Part shown: positions 54,714 to 63,871 of the stretch, piece after piece
Numbering within the stretch: position 1 is the stretch's first letter
How the letters are laid out: each line of letters opens with the position of its first letter
NCBI GenBank assembly: GCA_963674955.2
Contig: CAXXKR010000004.1
Span: forward strand, 1,612,001-1,676,000
Length of the DNA stretch: 64,000 bases
Source of the DNA: G963674955 sp963674955
Lineage (GTDB): Bacteria > Desulfobacterota > Desulfovibrionia > Desulfovibrionales > Desulfovibrionaceae
Direction of reading: 5' to 3'
Notes under the pieces: model-generated
Databases searched by the model: none
What the model was told of the DNA's origin: nothing
Seen by the model: only the letters and a program-made list of their open reading frames with translations
Made by a program: the position numbers and the translations under genes

Positions 54714-55774
54714 GCTTGCTCCAGACAGGATTTGAAGGCCTTCAGGAATCTCTCCATCACGCCCCTTGAGCCGATTGTCACGCGCAAAAAGCCCTTGAGC
54801 CCCTCATGTGAGAAGCCGCCGCTGACCAGGACCATTTTCTCCTTGAGCCGGGCCACCATCTCCTCCACATCGACAGGGGTGCGGATGAGCACGGAATTGG
54901 CAGAGCCGGAGCGGTATTCCAGGCCCATTTCACCGAGCGCGGATTCCAGATATCTCTTGCCATCCATGACCAGATCAATCCGGTTCCGGACGATTTCCTC
55001 GTTCTCCAGGACCCTGCGAGCGAAATGCGCGCCAAGATAGTTCACGTCGAATGTGGCCCTGACGTTCTTCAGGCACTGGACCACGCCCTGTCCGCAGGCC
55101 GCGTAACCCACGCGCAGGGCCGCAAGGCCGCAAAGTTTGGAAAAGGTCCTGAGCACGATGAGATTCGGATACTTCTCGATCCAGCGGATGACCGTCTCGT
55201 CGTGGTAGTAGTAATAGGCCTCGTCCACAACCGCAACCACGTCGTTTTCCAGGCACTTGTCCAGGACCTCGGCAACCTTGTCCAGCTCGATGGCCGTTCC
55301 CGTGGGGTTGTTGGGATTGACCAGCACGGCCATTTTCACGGAGGGGTCTATTTTCGCCAAAAACTTCTCACAGGAAAACGATAGGTCTTTCTCATAGGGC
55401 ACCATGACCGGTTCGGCCCGGTACATCCTGCAATTGACCGGGTACATGCCGAAGGTCGGGTCCGTGAGCAGCACCCTATCCCCCGGCGAGACAAAGGCGT
55501 CGAACAGGTAGCGTATGGCGCCGTCCGAGCCGTTGGCCAGGCAGACGCTTTCAACGGGGACTCCTTCGACCCGTGAAATGGCCTCCAGCAGCGGTCCGTA
55601 CGAGGGATAGGTGGATAGAAAATCCGCATCCACTTCGGCCAGAACCGAGTTCACGAACTCGTCGGGCAGGCCGTCCGGATTCTCGTTCATGTCCAGGCGC
55701 AGGTAGTCCTTGCGCACGAACGGGTTGGCCTGGGTGCGGTAAAGCTCTTCAATATGCGGCTTGCATTTCGGCAT
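54710..55774 (-). CDS. HisC-like class I/II PLP aminotransferase
   Basis: 354 aa. Fold-type I features: LANGSDGAIRYLFDA, VLVNPNNPTGTAI (substrate/PLP), VVDEAYYYYHDE (PLP Asp and Tyr), and TFSKLCGLAALRVGYA with the Schiff-base lysine Lys213. Resembles histidinol-phosphate aminotransferase, but histidine biosynthesis genes are absent, so a sugar- or ulosonate-keto substrate is more likely. Overlaps the GNAT start by 4 bases; a 64-bp gap separates it from the HAD gene. Confidence 0.87.
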   Translation of the reverse strand: MPKCKPHIEELYRTQANPFVRKDYLRLDMNENPDGLPDEFVNSVLAEVDADFLSTYPSYGPLLEAISRVEGVPVESVCLANGSDGAIRYLFDAFVSPGDRVLLTDPTFGMYPVNCRMYRAEPVMVPYEKDLSFSCEKFLAKIDPSVKMAVLVNPNNPTGTAIELDKVAEVLDKCLENDVVAVVDEAYYYYHDETVIRWIEKYPNLIVLRTFSKLCGLAALRVGYAACGQGVVQCLKNVRATFDVNYLGAHFARRVLENEEIVRNRIDLVMDGKRYLESALGEMGLEYRSGSANSVLIRTPVDVEEMVARLKEKMVLVSGGFSHEGLKGFLRVTIGSRGVMERFLKAFKSCLEQA

Positions 55775-55838
55775 GACGGTTTCCCTGCCCGCAAAACTTC
55801 AGCGGGCCGGTTTCTTGTAATACTTGGAGGGGGTTTTA

Positions 55839-56498
55839 TCAATCGGCGCTCAAAAGGCCGGGATCGTCCACAAGGGCCTGGAAATCCGGCACCCAGCGCA
55901 CGTGCGGATGGCGCTCAAGAAGCGGCGCGTCCGGGCCGGGCAAAACGGCCAAAAAGTCTATGGAACAGGCCTTGGCCGCCTTGTAGTCGCCTGAGGCGTC
56001 GCCGAAGAACAGACAATCTTCCTTGTCAAGGGACTCGGCTTCCATGATCCGGGCCACGTGCTCGGCCTTGGCTTCCGGTGCGCCGTACACGCCCGCAAAA
56101 TGGGAGCCGAGACCGCGCCGCTCCACGATAAGACGAATCTCGTCCTGGGGTACCGCCGAAATGACGTAGCTGATGACCGTGGGCGTCCATTTTTCAAGAA
56201 AAGCCTTGGCCCCGACGATCTCCGGCGCGGAGACCACCTTGTCCACCACCTTGCCGGAAAAGCGCTCGCAAAGCCCTTTCAGCTCTTCATCTCCCAATTT
56301 TTGGCCAAGGTATTCGGAATAGTAGAAACGAAAATTGTCATAGCGGTTCATGCCGAAATGGCCGCGCTGGTGGTCGGCCACCCTGGCCATGATTTCGGGT
56401 CCGAAATCATTGAACATCTCGGCAAAGGCCTGGGTCTTGACATCTTCGGTGTCGGCCAGAACCCCATCGAAATCAAAGAAAAAAGTCGTGTACTTCAT
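55839..56498 (-). CDS. HAD-family phosphatase
   Basis: 219-aa HAD-IA protein: FFFDFDGVLADTEDVKT (nucleophile), helical cap about 20-85, ISYVISAVPQDE (motif II), and DCLFFGDASGDYKAAKAC (motif IV). In a KDO-like pathway a HAD enzyme removes the 8-phosphate, as KdsC does; that role here is inferred. It is close to the cyclase gene (8 bp gap). Confidence 0.85.
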   Translation of the reverse strand: MKYTTFFFDFDGVLADTEDVKTQAFAEMFNDFGPEIMARVADHQRGHFGMNRYDNFRFYYSEYLGQKLGDEELKGLCERFSGKVVDKVVSAPEIVGAKAFLEKWTPTVISYVISAVPQDEIRLIVERRGLGSHFAGVYGAPEAKAEHVARIMEAESLDKEDCLFFGDASGDYKAAKACSIDFLAVLPGPDAPLLERHPHVRWVPDFQALVDDPGLLSAD

Positions 56499-56505
56499 AT
56501 AGTTC

Positions 56506-57177
56506 TCAGGATTTTATCTTGGACACCCGGCCCAGGACGGTACAGGGCGCCCCGTCACCATTCTCAACGCGCAGGGGCAGGGCAATGACCTGTTCAAGGC
56601 GCAGGTTCGGACTCAGCCCTTGCAGGTCCATGTCTTCGAAAAGCAGCAGGCCCAGTCCTAGAAATTCCCTGTGTGCGGCGCGTCCGGCGTCGCGGTGTTT
56701 GAGGCTGGAGATGGAGATGGTGTCCATGCCCAACGCGCGCACGCCCGGATAAAGGGCCTGGAGGAACCCGGCCAGATCAGGCGAAAATCCCGGCTGGTTT
56801 TGCCAATACTCGTCCCGGCCCCGAAATTTTCCGAACCCGGTGCGCATGATGACCAAATCGGTCCTCTCTTCCGGCGAAGCTACGCGCGGCATATGTTCCG
56901 GGGTAATCATGCCGCCCGGCTCCGCGTCCAGGTCGATGATCATCGGCGCGTTGAACACGAAGGTGGACGGTGGAAGCTGGTCCACGCTTTTGCCCTGGGC
57001 CACGAAATGTTTGGGCGCGTCAACGTGGGTGCCGGTATGCGCGGGAAAGGAAAGATTGCTGGTGTTGCAGGAGTCGCCCAATTCAATCGACTTGTCCGGC
57101 GCGACGCGCACGCCCTTGGCCCCGCCGTAAAGGGGGGTATCCCGCCCTATGGTATGGGAAAGCCATATCCAGGCCAC
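56506..57177 (-). CDS. Cyclase family (kynurenine-formamidase-like) hydrolase
   Basis: 223-aa protein. The signature is SFPAHTGTHVDAPKHF, the HxGTHxDxPxHF metal motif, with SHTIGRDTPLYGG at the N-terminus and VRALGMDTISISS later. The family hydrolyses amides or cyclises polyketides using zinc or manganese. In a sugar operon a lactone or formyl-amide hydrolysis is thinkable but unproven; an unusual partner for KdsB-type genes. 3-bp gap to the dehydrogenase gene. Confidence 0.86.
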   Translation of the reverse strand: MAWIWLSHTIGRDTPLYGGAKGVRVAPDKSIELGDSCNTSNLSFPAHTGTHVDAPKHFVAQGKSVDQLPPSTFVFNAPMIIDLDAEPGGMITPEHMPRVASPEERTDLVIMRTGFGKFRGRDEYWQNQPGFSPDLAGFLQALYPGVRALGMDTISISSLKHRDAGRAAHREFLGLGLLLFEDMDLQGLSPNLRLEQVIALPLRVENGDGAPCTVLGRVSKIKS

Positions 57178-57179
57178 GT

Positions 57180-58130
57180 CTAGATGAATCCGTGGGCCGA
57201 AGGCGGCTTGGCGTTGTCCAGCCCGGCTATGGCCGCGCGTCCCATGGCCAATATGGCCTCCTCGGAACTGCCGCCGATATGCGGGGTGGCGATGATGTTC
57301 GGCAGGTTCAAAAATTCAAAGTCCTGTGGAGGCTCCTGGGCGAAGACGTCGAATGCCGCGCCTCCGAGCCTGCCGTCCATGAGCATTTCCTTGAGCTTCA
57401 ATTCGTCCACAATGCCGCCACGGGCCAGATTAAGCAGGAACGCGCCCTGCTTCATCAGCTTCAGCCTTTCCGCGCTGAACATGCCCCGCGTGGACTCGTC
57501 CAGGGGTAGATGAATGGTCACCACGTCGGACTGCTTGAGCAACTCTTCCAGAGGCAGCGAGGTCACGCCGTGCTCGGCGTAGAAATCCGGAAAGTCCAAA
57601 ATATCGTGGGCCAAAACCTTGCAGCCGAAGGCCTTGAGCAGCACAGCCACGTCCTTGCCCACAAATCCGCAGCCAACGACGCCCACGGTCTTTTCCGTGA
57701 GCAGACGTCCCTTGATCTGCCGCCACTTTCCGGAGCGCACTTCCTGGTTGGCCTCGGGTACGCGGTGCATGAGGGCGATGGCCGAGGAGACCACCAGCTC
57801 GGACACGGAACGCTTGTTCACGCCTCCGGTCCAACCCAGCTTGACTCCATGGCGTTCCATGGCCTGAAAGTCGATCATGTCCAGACCAACGCCGTATTTG
57901 CCGATGACTTTCAGTTCGGGCAGCGAGGCGAAAAGGTTTTCGTCCAACCGCTCCAGGGCGGTGACGGCCTTTTCATGACCTTTGAGAAAATCAATCAGAT
58001 CCTGGCCGGACAGGGACTTGCCAAAATCATTGAAGGTCACGTTGGAGTATTTTTCCGAAAGCTCGCGGCGCAGGACCGGATGCTTGGAAAAGGAACGGGA
58101 GGCGACTGCAACGGGCGTGGAATCCATCAT
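57180..58130 (-). CDS. D-2-hydroxyacid dehydrogenase
   Basis: 316-aa NAD-dependent dehydrogenase (SerA/formate-dehydrogenase superfamily). Features are VGVVGCGFVGKDVAVLLKAF (Rossmann), the substrate arginine in LNLARGGIVDELKL, a glutamate in the DVFAQEPP region, and the catalytic His in IATPHIGGSSEEA. Probable substrate is a D-2-hydroxy or 2-keto acid, such as a sugar acid. Lies between the cyclase and GmhA-like genes with gaps under 10 bp. Confidence 0.9.
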   Translation of the reverse strand: MMDSTPVAVASRSFSKHPVLRRELSEKYSNVTFNDFGKSLSGQDLIDFLKGHEKAVTALERLDENLFASLPELKVIGKYGVGLDMIDFQAMERHGVKLGWTGGVNKRSVSELVVSSAIALMHRVPEANQEVRSGKWRQIKGRLLTEKTVGVVGCGFVGKDVAVLLKAFGCKVLAHDILDFPDFYAEHGVTSLPLEELLKQSDVVTIHLPLDESTRGMFSAERLKLMKQGAFLLNLARGGIVDELKLKEMLMDGRLGGAAFDVFAQEPPQDFEFLNLPNIIATPHIGGSSEEAILAMGRAAIAGLDNAKPPSAHGFI

Positions 58131-58136
58131 CGACCC

Positions 58137-58745
58137 CTATTTTTCCTGGCTGTAGTGCTTGAGATAGGCCCCCACCAGATGGTCGAGCACCATGTGCAGG
58201 TCTTCAACCGGTCCGTACTCGCCCTTGCTTGAAGGCACATGTACGTTCAGGGACGCGGCCCTTTTCAACTCCCCGCCGTCAAAACCGGTCAGGCCGATGG
58301 TTATTCCGCCGTTCACGTTGGCATACTCCACAGCCTTGACCACGTTGGGCGAGTTTCCGGAAGCCGATATGGCCACCAGCACGTCGCCTTCTTCCATGAG
58401 CACGGTCAGCTGCTGGACGAAAATCTGGTCGTAGCCGTCGTCGTTGCCCACTGCCGAGAGAACGGCCACGTTGTCGCACAGGCTCAGGGCCTTGAAGGGC
58501 TTGTCCCAGCTTCTGGTGCCGATGGCGATGTCGTTGGCGAAATGGCTGGCCGTGGCCGCGCTGCCGCCGTTGCCCACGAAGAATATCCTTGCGCCGCGTT
58601 CACGGGCCTGAATCATGGTCTTGATCAGGGCCTCGATCTGGCCCGTGTCCATTTTGGACATTATCTCGGCCAAATATTCAAAGTAGCGGCGGGCAAACCC
58701 TGCCGGGCTGGAGTCCTCGCCGTATATGCGTTCGATCATGTTCAT
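58137..58745 (-). CDS. SIS-domain sugar isomerase (GmhA-like)
   Basis: 202-aa phosphosugar isomerase fold with IFFVGNGGSAATASHFANDIA, the GNGGSAADAxHFA signature of sedoheptulose-7-phosphate isomerase GmhA, and GDVLVAISASGNSPNVVKAVEYA. GmhA makes D-glycero-manno-heptose-7-phosphate. In this operon it may give the aldose-phosphate partner for the aldolase. A 16-bp gap to the Gfo/Idh gene. Confidence 0.87.
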   Translation of the reverse strand: MNMIERIYGEDSSPAGFARRYFEYLAEIMSKMDTGQIEALIKTMIQARERGARIFFVGNGGSAATASHFANDIAIGTRSWDKPFKALSLCDNVAVLSAVGNDDGYDQIFVQQLTVLMEEGDVLVAISASGNSPNVVKAVEYANVNGGITIGLTGFDGGELKRAASLNVHVPSSKGEYGPVEDLHMVLDHLVGAYLKHYSQEK

Positions 58746-58761
58746 AATGCCTGTCCTCGGC

Positions 58762-59787
58762 CTACAGTCCGTAGGTCTCGCGCCAGTTCGTGTCGGCCCG
58801 GTATATCTCGTAGACGTGGCGCATGGTCATCAGGGCGTCCGCGCTGGTGCCGAAGACAATGGGCTTGTCCTCTATGACCGCGTCCGCGAATTCGTGAATC
58901 TCGTCGCGCCAGGAATTGTCCTCTATGTAGGTTATGGTCTCCTCGCGGTGCGCCCCGGTCAGGGCCTCTTCCCGACGACCAATGGTCAATTGCTCCCGAC
59001 CATAGCTCTTGGAACCGGTGAGGATGCCCTTCAGGTTCAGGAAGCCTTCCTTGAGGGCTATGTCCAGTGAGAAACGGTGCTGCCACTGGGTGGCCGTGGA
59101 ATGGAGCATGGCCACGCGCCCCTTTTTGTCGCGCATGATGGCGTAGGCGTTGTCCTCCACGTCGTGGCCCCAATAGGAGTTGGACACGAAGCTCTTGACC
59201 TCAACGAACTCGCCGCTGAACAAAAGCATCAAATCGACCATGTGTATGCCCTGGTCCAGAAGGATTCCGCCGCCGGCCAGCTTGCGCTCGGCCCGCCATT
59301 CACCGGTAAAGGGGATGATCTTGCTCTTGCCGTAGACTCCGCGCATGTTCACGATCTCGCCCAGCTCCCCGGACTCGATGATCTTCAGGGCGTCGCGCAC
59401 CGAGTCGTGGTAGCGGTGGTTGAAACCGTACTTGAGTTTGAGATTCGGATATTTCGCTTCGGCGGCCATGACTTTTTCTATGTCCGCCACATCGCAGCCC
59501 GGAGGCTTTTCGCAAAACACGTGCATGCCGCGCTCAAGCCCGGCGATTGTCACCTCCGGGGCCAGATAATTGGGCAGGCTGACGAACAGCACGTCCAGGG
59601 GCATTTCCAGCATCTGCTGATAATTCTGGAAATGGCGGACGCCGTCCTCCATTGTCCCGGACTGCTCGAAAGTCCTGTCGCATACGGCCACGGTCTTCAT
59701 CCTGGGATGCTGATCTATGTACAGGCGGCGGCGCTTGCCTACCACGCCGTAACCGGCGATGCCCACCTTGAGTTTGTCTTGGCTCAT
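58762..59787 (-). CDS. Gfo/Idh/MocA oxidoreductase
   Basis: About 341 aa from ATG 59787 (MSQDKLKVGIAGYGVVGKRRR), which has AAGGAT upstream; the earlier ATG at 59838 lies inside the KdsB gene. Family blocks: LFVSLPNYLAP, MHVFCEKPPGC (EKP), KYGFNHRYHDSV, and WRAERKLAGGGILLDQGIHMVD, with the active-site His expected there. NAD(P)-linked oxidation or reduction of a nucleotide sugar or sugar acid. Fits with the aminotransferase in a 'dehydrogenate then aminate' pair, as in 8-amino-KDO synthesis (an analogy only). Confidence 0.86.
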   Translation of the reverse strand: MSQDKLKVGIAGYGVVGKRRRLYIDQHPRMKTVAVCDRTFEQSGTMEDGVRHFQNYQQMLEMPLDVLFVSLPNYLAPEVTIAGLERGMHVFCEKPPGCDVADIEKVMAAEAKYPNLKLKYGFNHRYHDSVRDALKIIESGELGEIVNMRGVYGKSKIIPFTGEWRAERKLAGGGILLDQGIHMVDLMLLFSGEFVEVKSFVSNSYWGHDVEDNAYAIMRDKKGRVAMLHSTATQWQHRFSLDIALKEGFLNLKGILTGSKSYGREQLTIGRREEALTGAHREETITYIEDNSWRDEIHEFADAVIEDKPIVFGTSADALMTMRHVYEIYRADTNWRETYGL

Positions 59788-59803
59788 GTAGCTATCCGAA
59801 TCC

Positions 59804-60556
59804 TTACATGTATTTTTGGACCAGGGGATCGTTTTCAAGGACCTTTTCCACCCGCGCTATGTCGCCGGGCAGGTCCACCCCGATCATCACGCCCCGCGTT
59901 TCCACCATCTTGACCCGAAAGCCGTGTTCCACGGCCCTGAGCATGTCCACGGACTCCACCTCCTCAAGGGGCGTGGCGGGCAGCTCGGTGAATTTCTGGA
60001 GAAAGTCGGCGGAAAAGGCGATGATGCCCAACTGCTTGAGCTTACTGAAATTGTTGTCCGGGGCCTTGCTCCTGGACGGGATAGGCTCGCGCGAGGCGTA
60101 GATCATCTCGCCCTTCAGGTTGGTCACGACCTTGACCGCGTTGACATCCCGGAATTCCTTGTCATCGACAATGGGCACGGCCAGATTCACGCACTCCAGG
60201 GTCGAATCCTCGAAAAAGGGCGCGACAACCTGGTCCATCATCTCAGGGAGCACCAGCGGCTCGTCGCCCTGGACGTTGATGTAGATGTCCGCGTCCATGC
60301 CCCGCGCAGCCTCGGCAATGCGGTCGGTGCAGCGCTCGTAGGTGTCGGCGGTCATGACGGCCTTGCCTCCCGCAGCTTCGACCACGTCGAAAATGGATTT
60401 GTCGCAGGTGGCCACCACCACTTCGTCCACCTTGGAAGAAAGCTGCACGCGCCTGCGCACGTGCTCGATCATGGGCAGGCCGAGTATGGGTTTCAGGGGC
60501 TTGTCCGGGAATCTGCTTGCGGCCATGCGGGCCGGGATTATCGCTGCGACCTTCAT
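59804..60556 (-). CDS. CMP-ulosonate cytidylyltransferase (KdsB-like)
   Basis: 250-aa CTP-dependent transferase. AAIIPARMAASRFPDKPLKPI at the N-terminus, VVVATCDKSIFDVV, and especially YINVQGDEPLVLPEMMD and CVNLAVPIVDD are the KdsB signature (GDEPL metal/nucleotide site). Activates a 3-deoxy-ulosonic acid as CMP ester. It is distinct from both NeuA-type enzymes. The downstream gene begins 16 bp later; the aldolase gene ends directly before the ATG. Confidence 0.92.
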   Translation of the reverse strand: MKVAAIIPARMAASRFPDKPLKPILGLPMIEHVRRRVQLSSKVDEVVVATCDKSIFDVVEAAGGKAVMTADTYERCTDRIAEAARGMDADIYINVQGDEPLVLPEMMDQVVAPFFEDSTLECVNLAVPIVDDKEFRDVNAVKVVTNLKGEMIYASREPIPSRSKAPDNNFSKLKQLGIIAFSADFLQKFTELPATPLEEVESVDMLRAVEHGFRVKMVETRGVMIGVDLPGDIARVEKVLENDPLVQKYM

Positions 60557-61312
60557 CTATTCGCCTTTGAGTTTGCCCAGGGCCTCGCGGGCCGCGTTGC
60601 CCAGGAATATGGCGTCCACGCAAAAGGCCAGAAAGGTGTAGCCCTGCTCCAGACGCATTTTCGCCTCTTCCGGGTCCGGGGACACGGAATGGAATCCGGC
60701 CGGGATGTTGTGCCTTTTTGCCGCGGCCATGACCCTGTCCAGGGCCTCGACCACGTCCGGCTCGTCAAACATGCCGGGCTTGCCCAGGGAGCCGGAAAGA
60801 TCATAGGGACCGATCATGAAACCGTCTATGCCCGGGGTGGTCAAAATGGCGTCGATGTCGTTCACAGCGTCGATGTGCTCAATCTGGACGATGACCACGC
60901 TCTCCTCATTGAGCCACTTCTTGTATTCCTCAAAGGCCACGCCGAACTTCTGGGCCCGGTAAAGGCCCACGCCGCGCGTTCCCTGGGGCGGATATTTCAC
61001 CGCGTTGACCGCGGCCTCGGCCTCGGCGCGGCTGTTCACGTTGGGTACGATGACTCCGTATGCCCCCGCGTCCATGACCCTTTTTATCAGGTTTGGATTG
61101 TTCTCGCCCACGCGGACAAGGGGAATCATGCCCGAGGCCTCGATGGATGTCCACAGCCAGCACCGGCCGGGCAAATGAGATGGGCCAAAGTCGGCATAAG
61201 TCGGCTCGCGCCGATGGATTCTTGCGCTGTGCTCCATGTCCACGGTCAGCCAGTCGAAACCGGCCGGCGGCCATTGGTTTAGTTTTATTTCGGGAATGAA
61301 AAAAGACTACTA
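60557..61312 (-). CDS. HpcH/HpaI-type class II pyruvate aldolase, lacks an authentic start
   Basis: Aldolase that joins pyruvate to an aldehyde to give a 2-keto-3-deoxy acid. Core blocks: DWLTVDMEHSARIH, IPLVRVGENNPNLIKRV, VPNVNSRAEAEAAVNAVKYP, VVIVQIEHIDAVNDIDAIL and GIDGFMIGPYDLSGSLG (metal Glu and Asp). The family sequence begins before the first ATG (61243): NQWPPAGFDWLTVD is in frame upstream, and the frame is open to 61312 without any ATG, so the N-terminal 20-30 residues and start codon seem lost. Either a 5' deletion or an unusual start codon exists. If dead, the whole CMP-ulosonate operon may lack its carbon-joining step. Confidence 0.82.
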
Positions 61313-61927
61313 GTTGTCCCGCTGGGCCACGCCCTTTTCTCCCGTGTCACCCAGGAACCATATCCGGCCCATCGTCGGCTCATGCCGGGCCAATGGAGCT
61401 GGCCGCCTTGAGCGGATTCTTGCGCATAGCTGCGTCTACGAGACCCGTTTGATGTTTTTTTTCGGGCCCACCTACGGCCAAATGCCGCACCGTAACGAGG
61501 TCTTCTAATAATTGGATAACGCGAGTTAGGCAACCGCATGAATTTCTACAACATCCTGCGCAACAAGTGGCCCACCCGGACAAGGTGGACAAGTCTACCA
61601 CCCGGACATCGAGGTCATCAGTTCGCCATCCTCAAGCCTGCTGCCGCGCAAGGCGAGAAACTTTACCCCACTGTCTTTGGCCACAATTCTTCGGCCAATC
61701 CTACAAGGAAAAGAAAGGGGCAGAGCGTTGGCTACGAATACTCGGCAGGAGGAAATCACATCCGCTCCGGCCTGGACGAACTGATCTTTGCAGGCATCGG
61801 CATTTTGCGATCTGCATGATTGCGACAGTGCCCGCACACCGGCGCACAGTCCCTGATTGACATGGACCCGATTCTCCTAGACGAATTCAAGTCCATCTGC
61901 GGCGGTTGGACTCCACGGCCATCCACA
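61313..61927. other. Gene-free, scrambled stretch
   Basis: No intact gene. Minus-strand text MRKNPLKAASSIGPA (around 61380-61425) resembles the usual start of HpcH/HpaI aldolases and may be the broken original 5' end of the gene at 60557. Around 61538-61600 the plus strand has FYN codons and AAGTGGCCCACC, ACAAGGTGGACAAG that recall the IS3 end and orfA start. The rest shows frameshifted, codon-like GC-rich text, probably decayed DNA. Confidence 0.4.
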
Positions 61928-63778
61928 TCAATTTTTGCAACTTTTCGGAAACTTCGCAAAATCATATCCGCAGCTGATTTCCCCAAACTCATGCCCAAAA
62001 TTCGGAAGCCCCCTGCCCTCAAAGTCCTTGAACTGCATGTTGTAGAGGCGAGTGTAGAGCGGACAGGTCTCAAGCAGTCTGGCGTGCTTGCCCTGGGCCA
62101 CCACCTTGCCGTTTTCCATGACCACGATGAGATGGGCGGAAAGGATGGTGGACAGCCTGTGGGCGATGACGATGCTGGTCCTGTCCTTCATCAGATTCTC
62201 AAGGGCCAGCTGCACGATGCGCTCGGACTCGGTGTCCAGGGCGCTGGTGGCCTCGTCCAGGATGAGCAGGGGCGGATTCTTGAGTAGCGCCCTGGCAATG
62301 GTCAGTCGCTGCTTCTGGCCGCCGGAAAGCTTGGTCCCGCGCTCGCCAACAACGGTGTCGTAACCCTCGGGCAGGTCAATGATGAAATCGTGGGCATAGG
62401 CCGTCCTGGCCGCGTTTATCACGTCCTCTTCCCTGAAGTCGGACTGGGCATAGGCGATGTTCTCCCTGATGGAGGCATTGAACAGGAAGGTGTCCTGTGA
62501 AACCATGCCGATGTTCAGGCGCAGGCTCTTGAGGGTGTAGTCGTGAAGCGGAGAACCGTTGAGCAGAATCCTGCCGCCCTGGGGATCGTAGAAACGGGGG
62601 ATGAGGTTCACCAGGGTGGTCTTGCCCGCCCCGCTGGGTCCGACAATGGCCACCCGCTCGCCCACCTTGACCTGCATGGTCAGACCGTCGATGACCGGCT
62701 TGACCAGCTTGGGATAGGTGAAGGTCACATCCTCCAGGGCCAATTCCCTGAACGGCTCGTCCAGTTCCTTCACGCCTCCGGTTTCCTTCCTGATCTTGGG
62801 CGAATCCAGAAGGTCAAAGACTCGTTCGGCGCTGGCCAGGGCGCTCTGGATGGACATGTTGGAGGAGCTGATCTTCTTGATGGGCTCGTAGAGCATGATC
62901 AGCGCAGCCATGAAGGAAAAAAACGTTCCCGGCGTGGAATGGCCGCTGATGACTTCCTTGCCGCCGTACCAGAGCACGGCTCCGACGCCGAAGGCCCCGA
63001 TGAGCTCCATGAACCTGGACGAAAGCTCGTTGGCGAAAATCTGCTTCAGGGAAAGGCGCATCAGCCCGAAGCTCTCCGTCTCGAAGCCCTTGATCTCCTC
63101 GCCCTCGTTGCCGAAGGCCTTGACGACCTTGATGCCGGATAGATTCTCCTGAACCAGGGAGTTCATGTCCGCGTTGAGGGTCCGCCCCTTGCGGCCCAGC
63201 TTGCGCAACACCTTGCCGAAATGAAAAAGCGGGTACACGGCGATGGGCAGTACGATCACCGACCAGAAGGCAAGATAAGCGTCCTGCCAAAAAACAACTC
63301 CGATAAGCACTATAATTGTCAGAACTTCCCTGATGAGCATAATAATGGAGGGCAGGCTTTCCTTTATTCCGCCCGCATCGCCAAGAATCCTGGACATGAG
63401 CACGCCCACCTGGCTCTCTTCGAAGAAACGCATGGGCAGGTAGGCGACCTTGGCGAAAAGCTCGTTTCTGATGGTCACAACCACGCGCAGGCCGGTGGAG
63501 TTCATGAGGTAGGTCTGCAAGAAACGAAAGACACCCTTGACCAGCATGACGCCGATGAAGGCCAGGGGAATGAGCTGAAGCGCTTCCACGTCCTTTTTGA
63601 TGAAAATGTCGTCCATGGCCGGCTTGATCAGATAAGCGGTCGCCCCGGAGGTCAGCGAGACTATGCCCATGGAGATGAAGGCCACGATGACCTTGGTCTT
63701 GTAGGGGACGAAATACAACAGACAACGCTTGAGAAGCTGCCGATTGCTGAACTGGTAAAGCTCTTGATATCGGGACAA
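61928..63778 (-). CDS. MsbA-type lipid/polysaccharide ABC exporter
   Basis: 616-aa half-transporter. Six-helix membrane domain (about 20-310), then the ATPase: Walker A GPSGAGKTT (380-388), signature LSGGQ (484-488), Walker B LLILDEATSALD, and VIAHRLSTI (H-loop). Close in style to MsbA, the lipid A flippase, and to exporters of lipid-linked glycans. The extra C-terminal tail (GRGLPNFGHEFGEISCGYDF) is not conserved. Probably exports lipid A or the completed lipid-linked glycan. A short RBS (AAGGAGAC) lies upstream. Confidence 0.93.
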   Translation of the reverse strand: MSRYQELYQFSNRQLLKRCLLYFVPYKTKVIVAFISMGIVSLTSGATAYLIKPAMDDIFIKKDVEALQLIPLAFIGVMLVKGVFRFLQTYLMNSTGLRVVVTIRNELFAKVAYLPMRFFEESQVGVLMSRILGDAGGIKESLPSIIMLIREVLTIIVLIGVVFWQDAYLAFWSVIVLPIAVYPLFHFGKVLRKLGRKGRTLNADMNSLVQENLSGIKVVKAFGNEGEEIKGFETESFGLMRLSLKQIFANELSSRFMELIGAFGVGAVLWYGGKEVISGHSTPGTFFSFMAALIMLYEPIKKISSSNMSIQSALASAERVFDLLDSPKIRKETGGVKELDEPFRELALEDVTFTYPKLVKPVIDGLTMQVKVGERVAIVGPSGAGKTTLVNLIPRFYDPQGGRILLNGSPLHDYTLKSLRLNIGMVSQDTFLFNASIRENIAYAQSDFREEDVINAARTAYAHDFIIDLPEGYDTVVGERGTKLSGGQKQRLTIARALLKNPPLLILDEATSALDTESERIVQLALENLMKDRTSIVIAHRLSTILSAHLIVVMENGKVVAQGKHARLLETCPLYTRLYNMQFKDFEGRGLPNFGHEFGEISCGYDFAKFPKSCKN

Positions 63779-63871
63779 GGCGGTCTCCTTGAATTCTGGC
63801 CAGCATAAAAGGCTTTGGGCGCGGAACCCTTGTAAATGGATACCACGCGATAAGCAAGGTTTGGGTGTGTG

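Noticed and set aside
59816..61282. 488-codon open frame on the plus strand
   Set aside because: Shadow of the KdsB-like and aldolase genes; His/Gly/Val-rich artefact.
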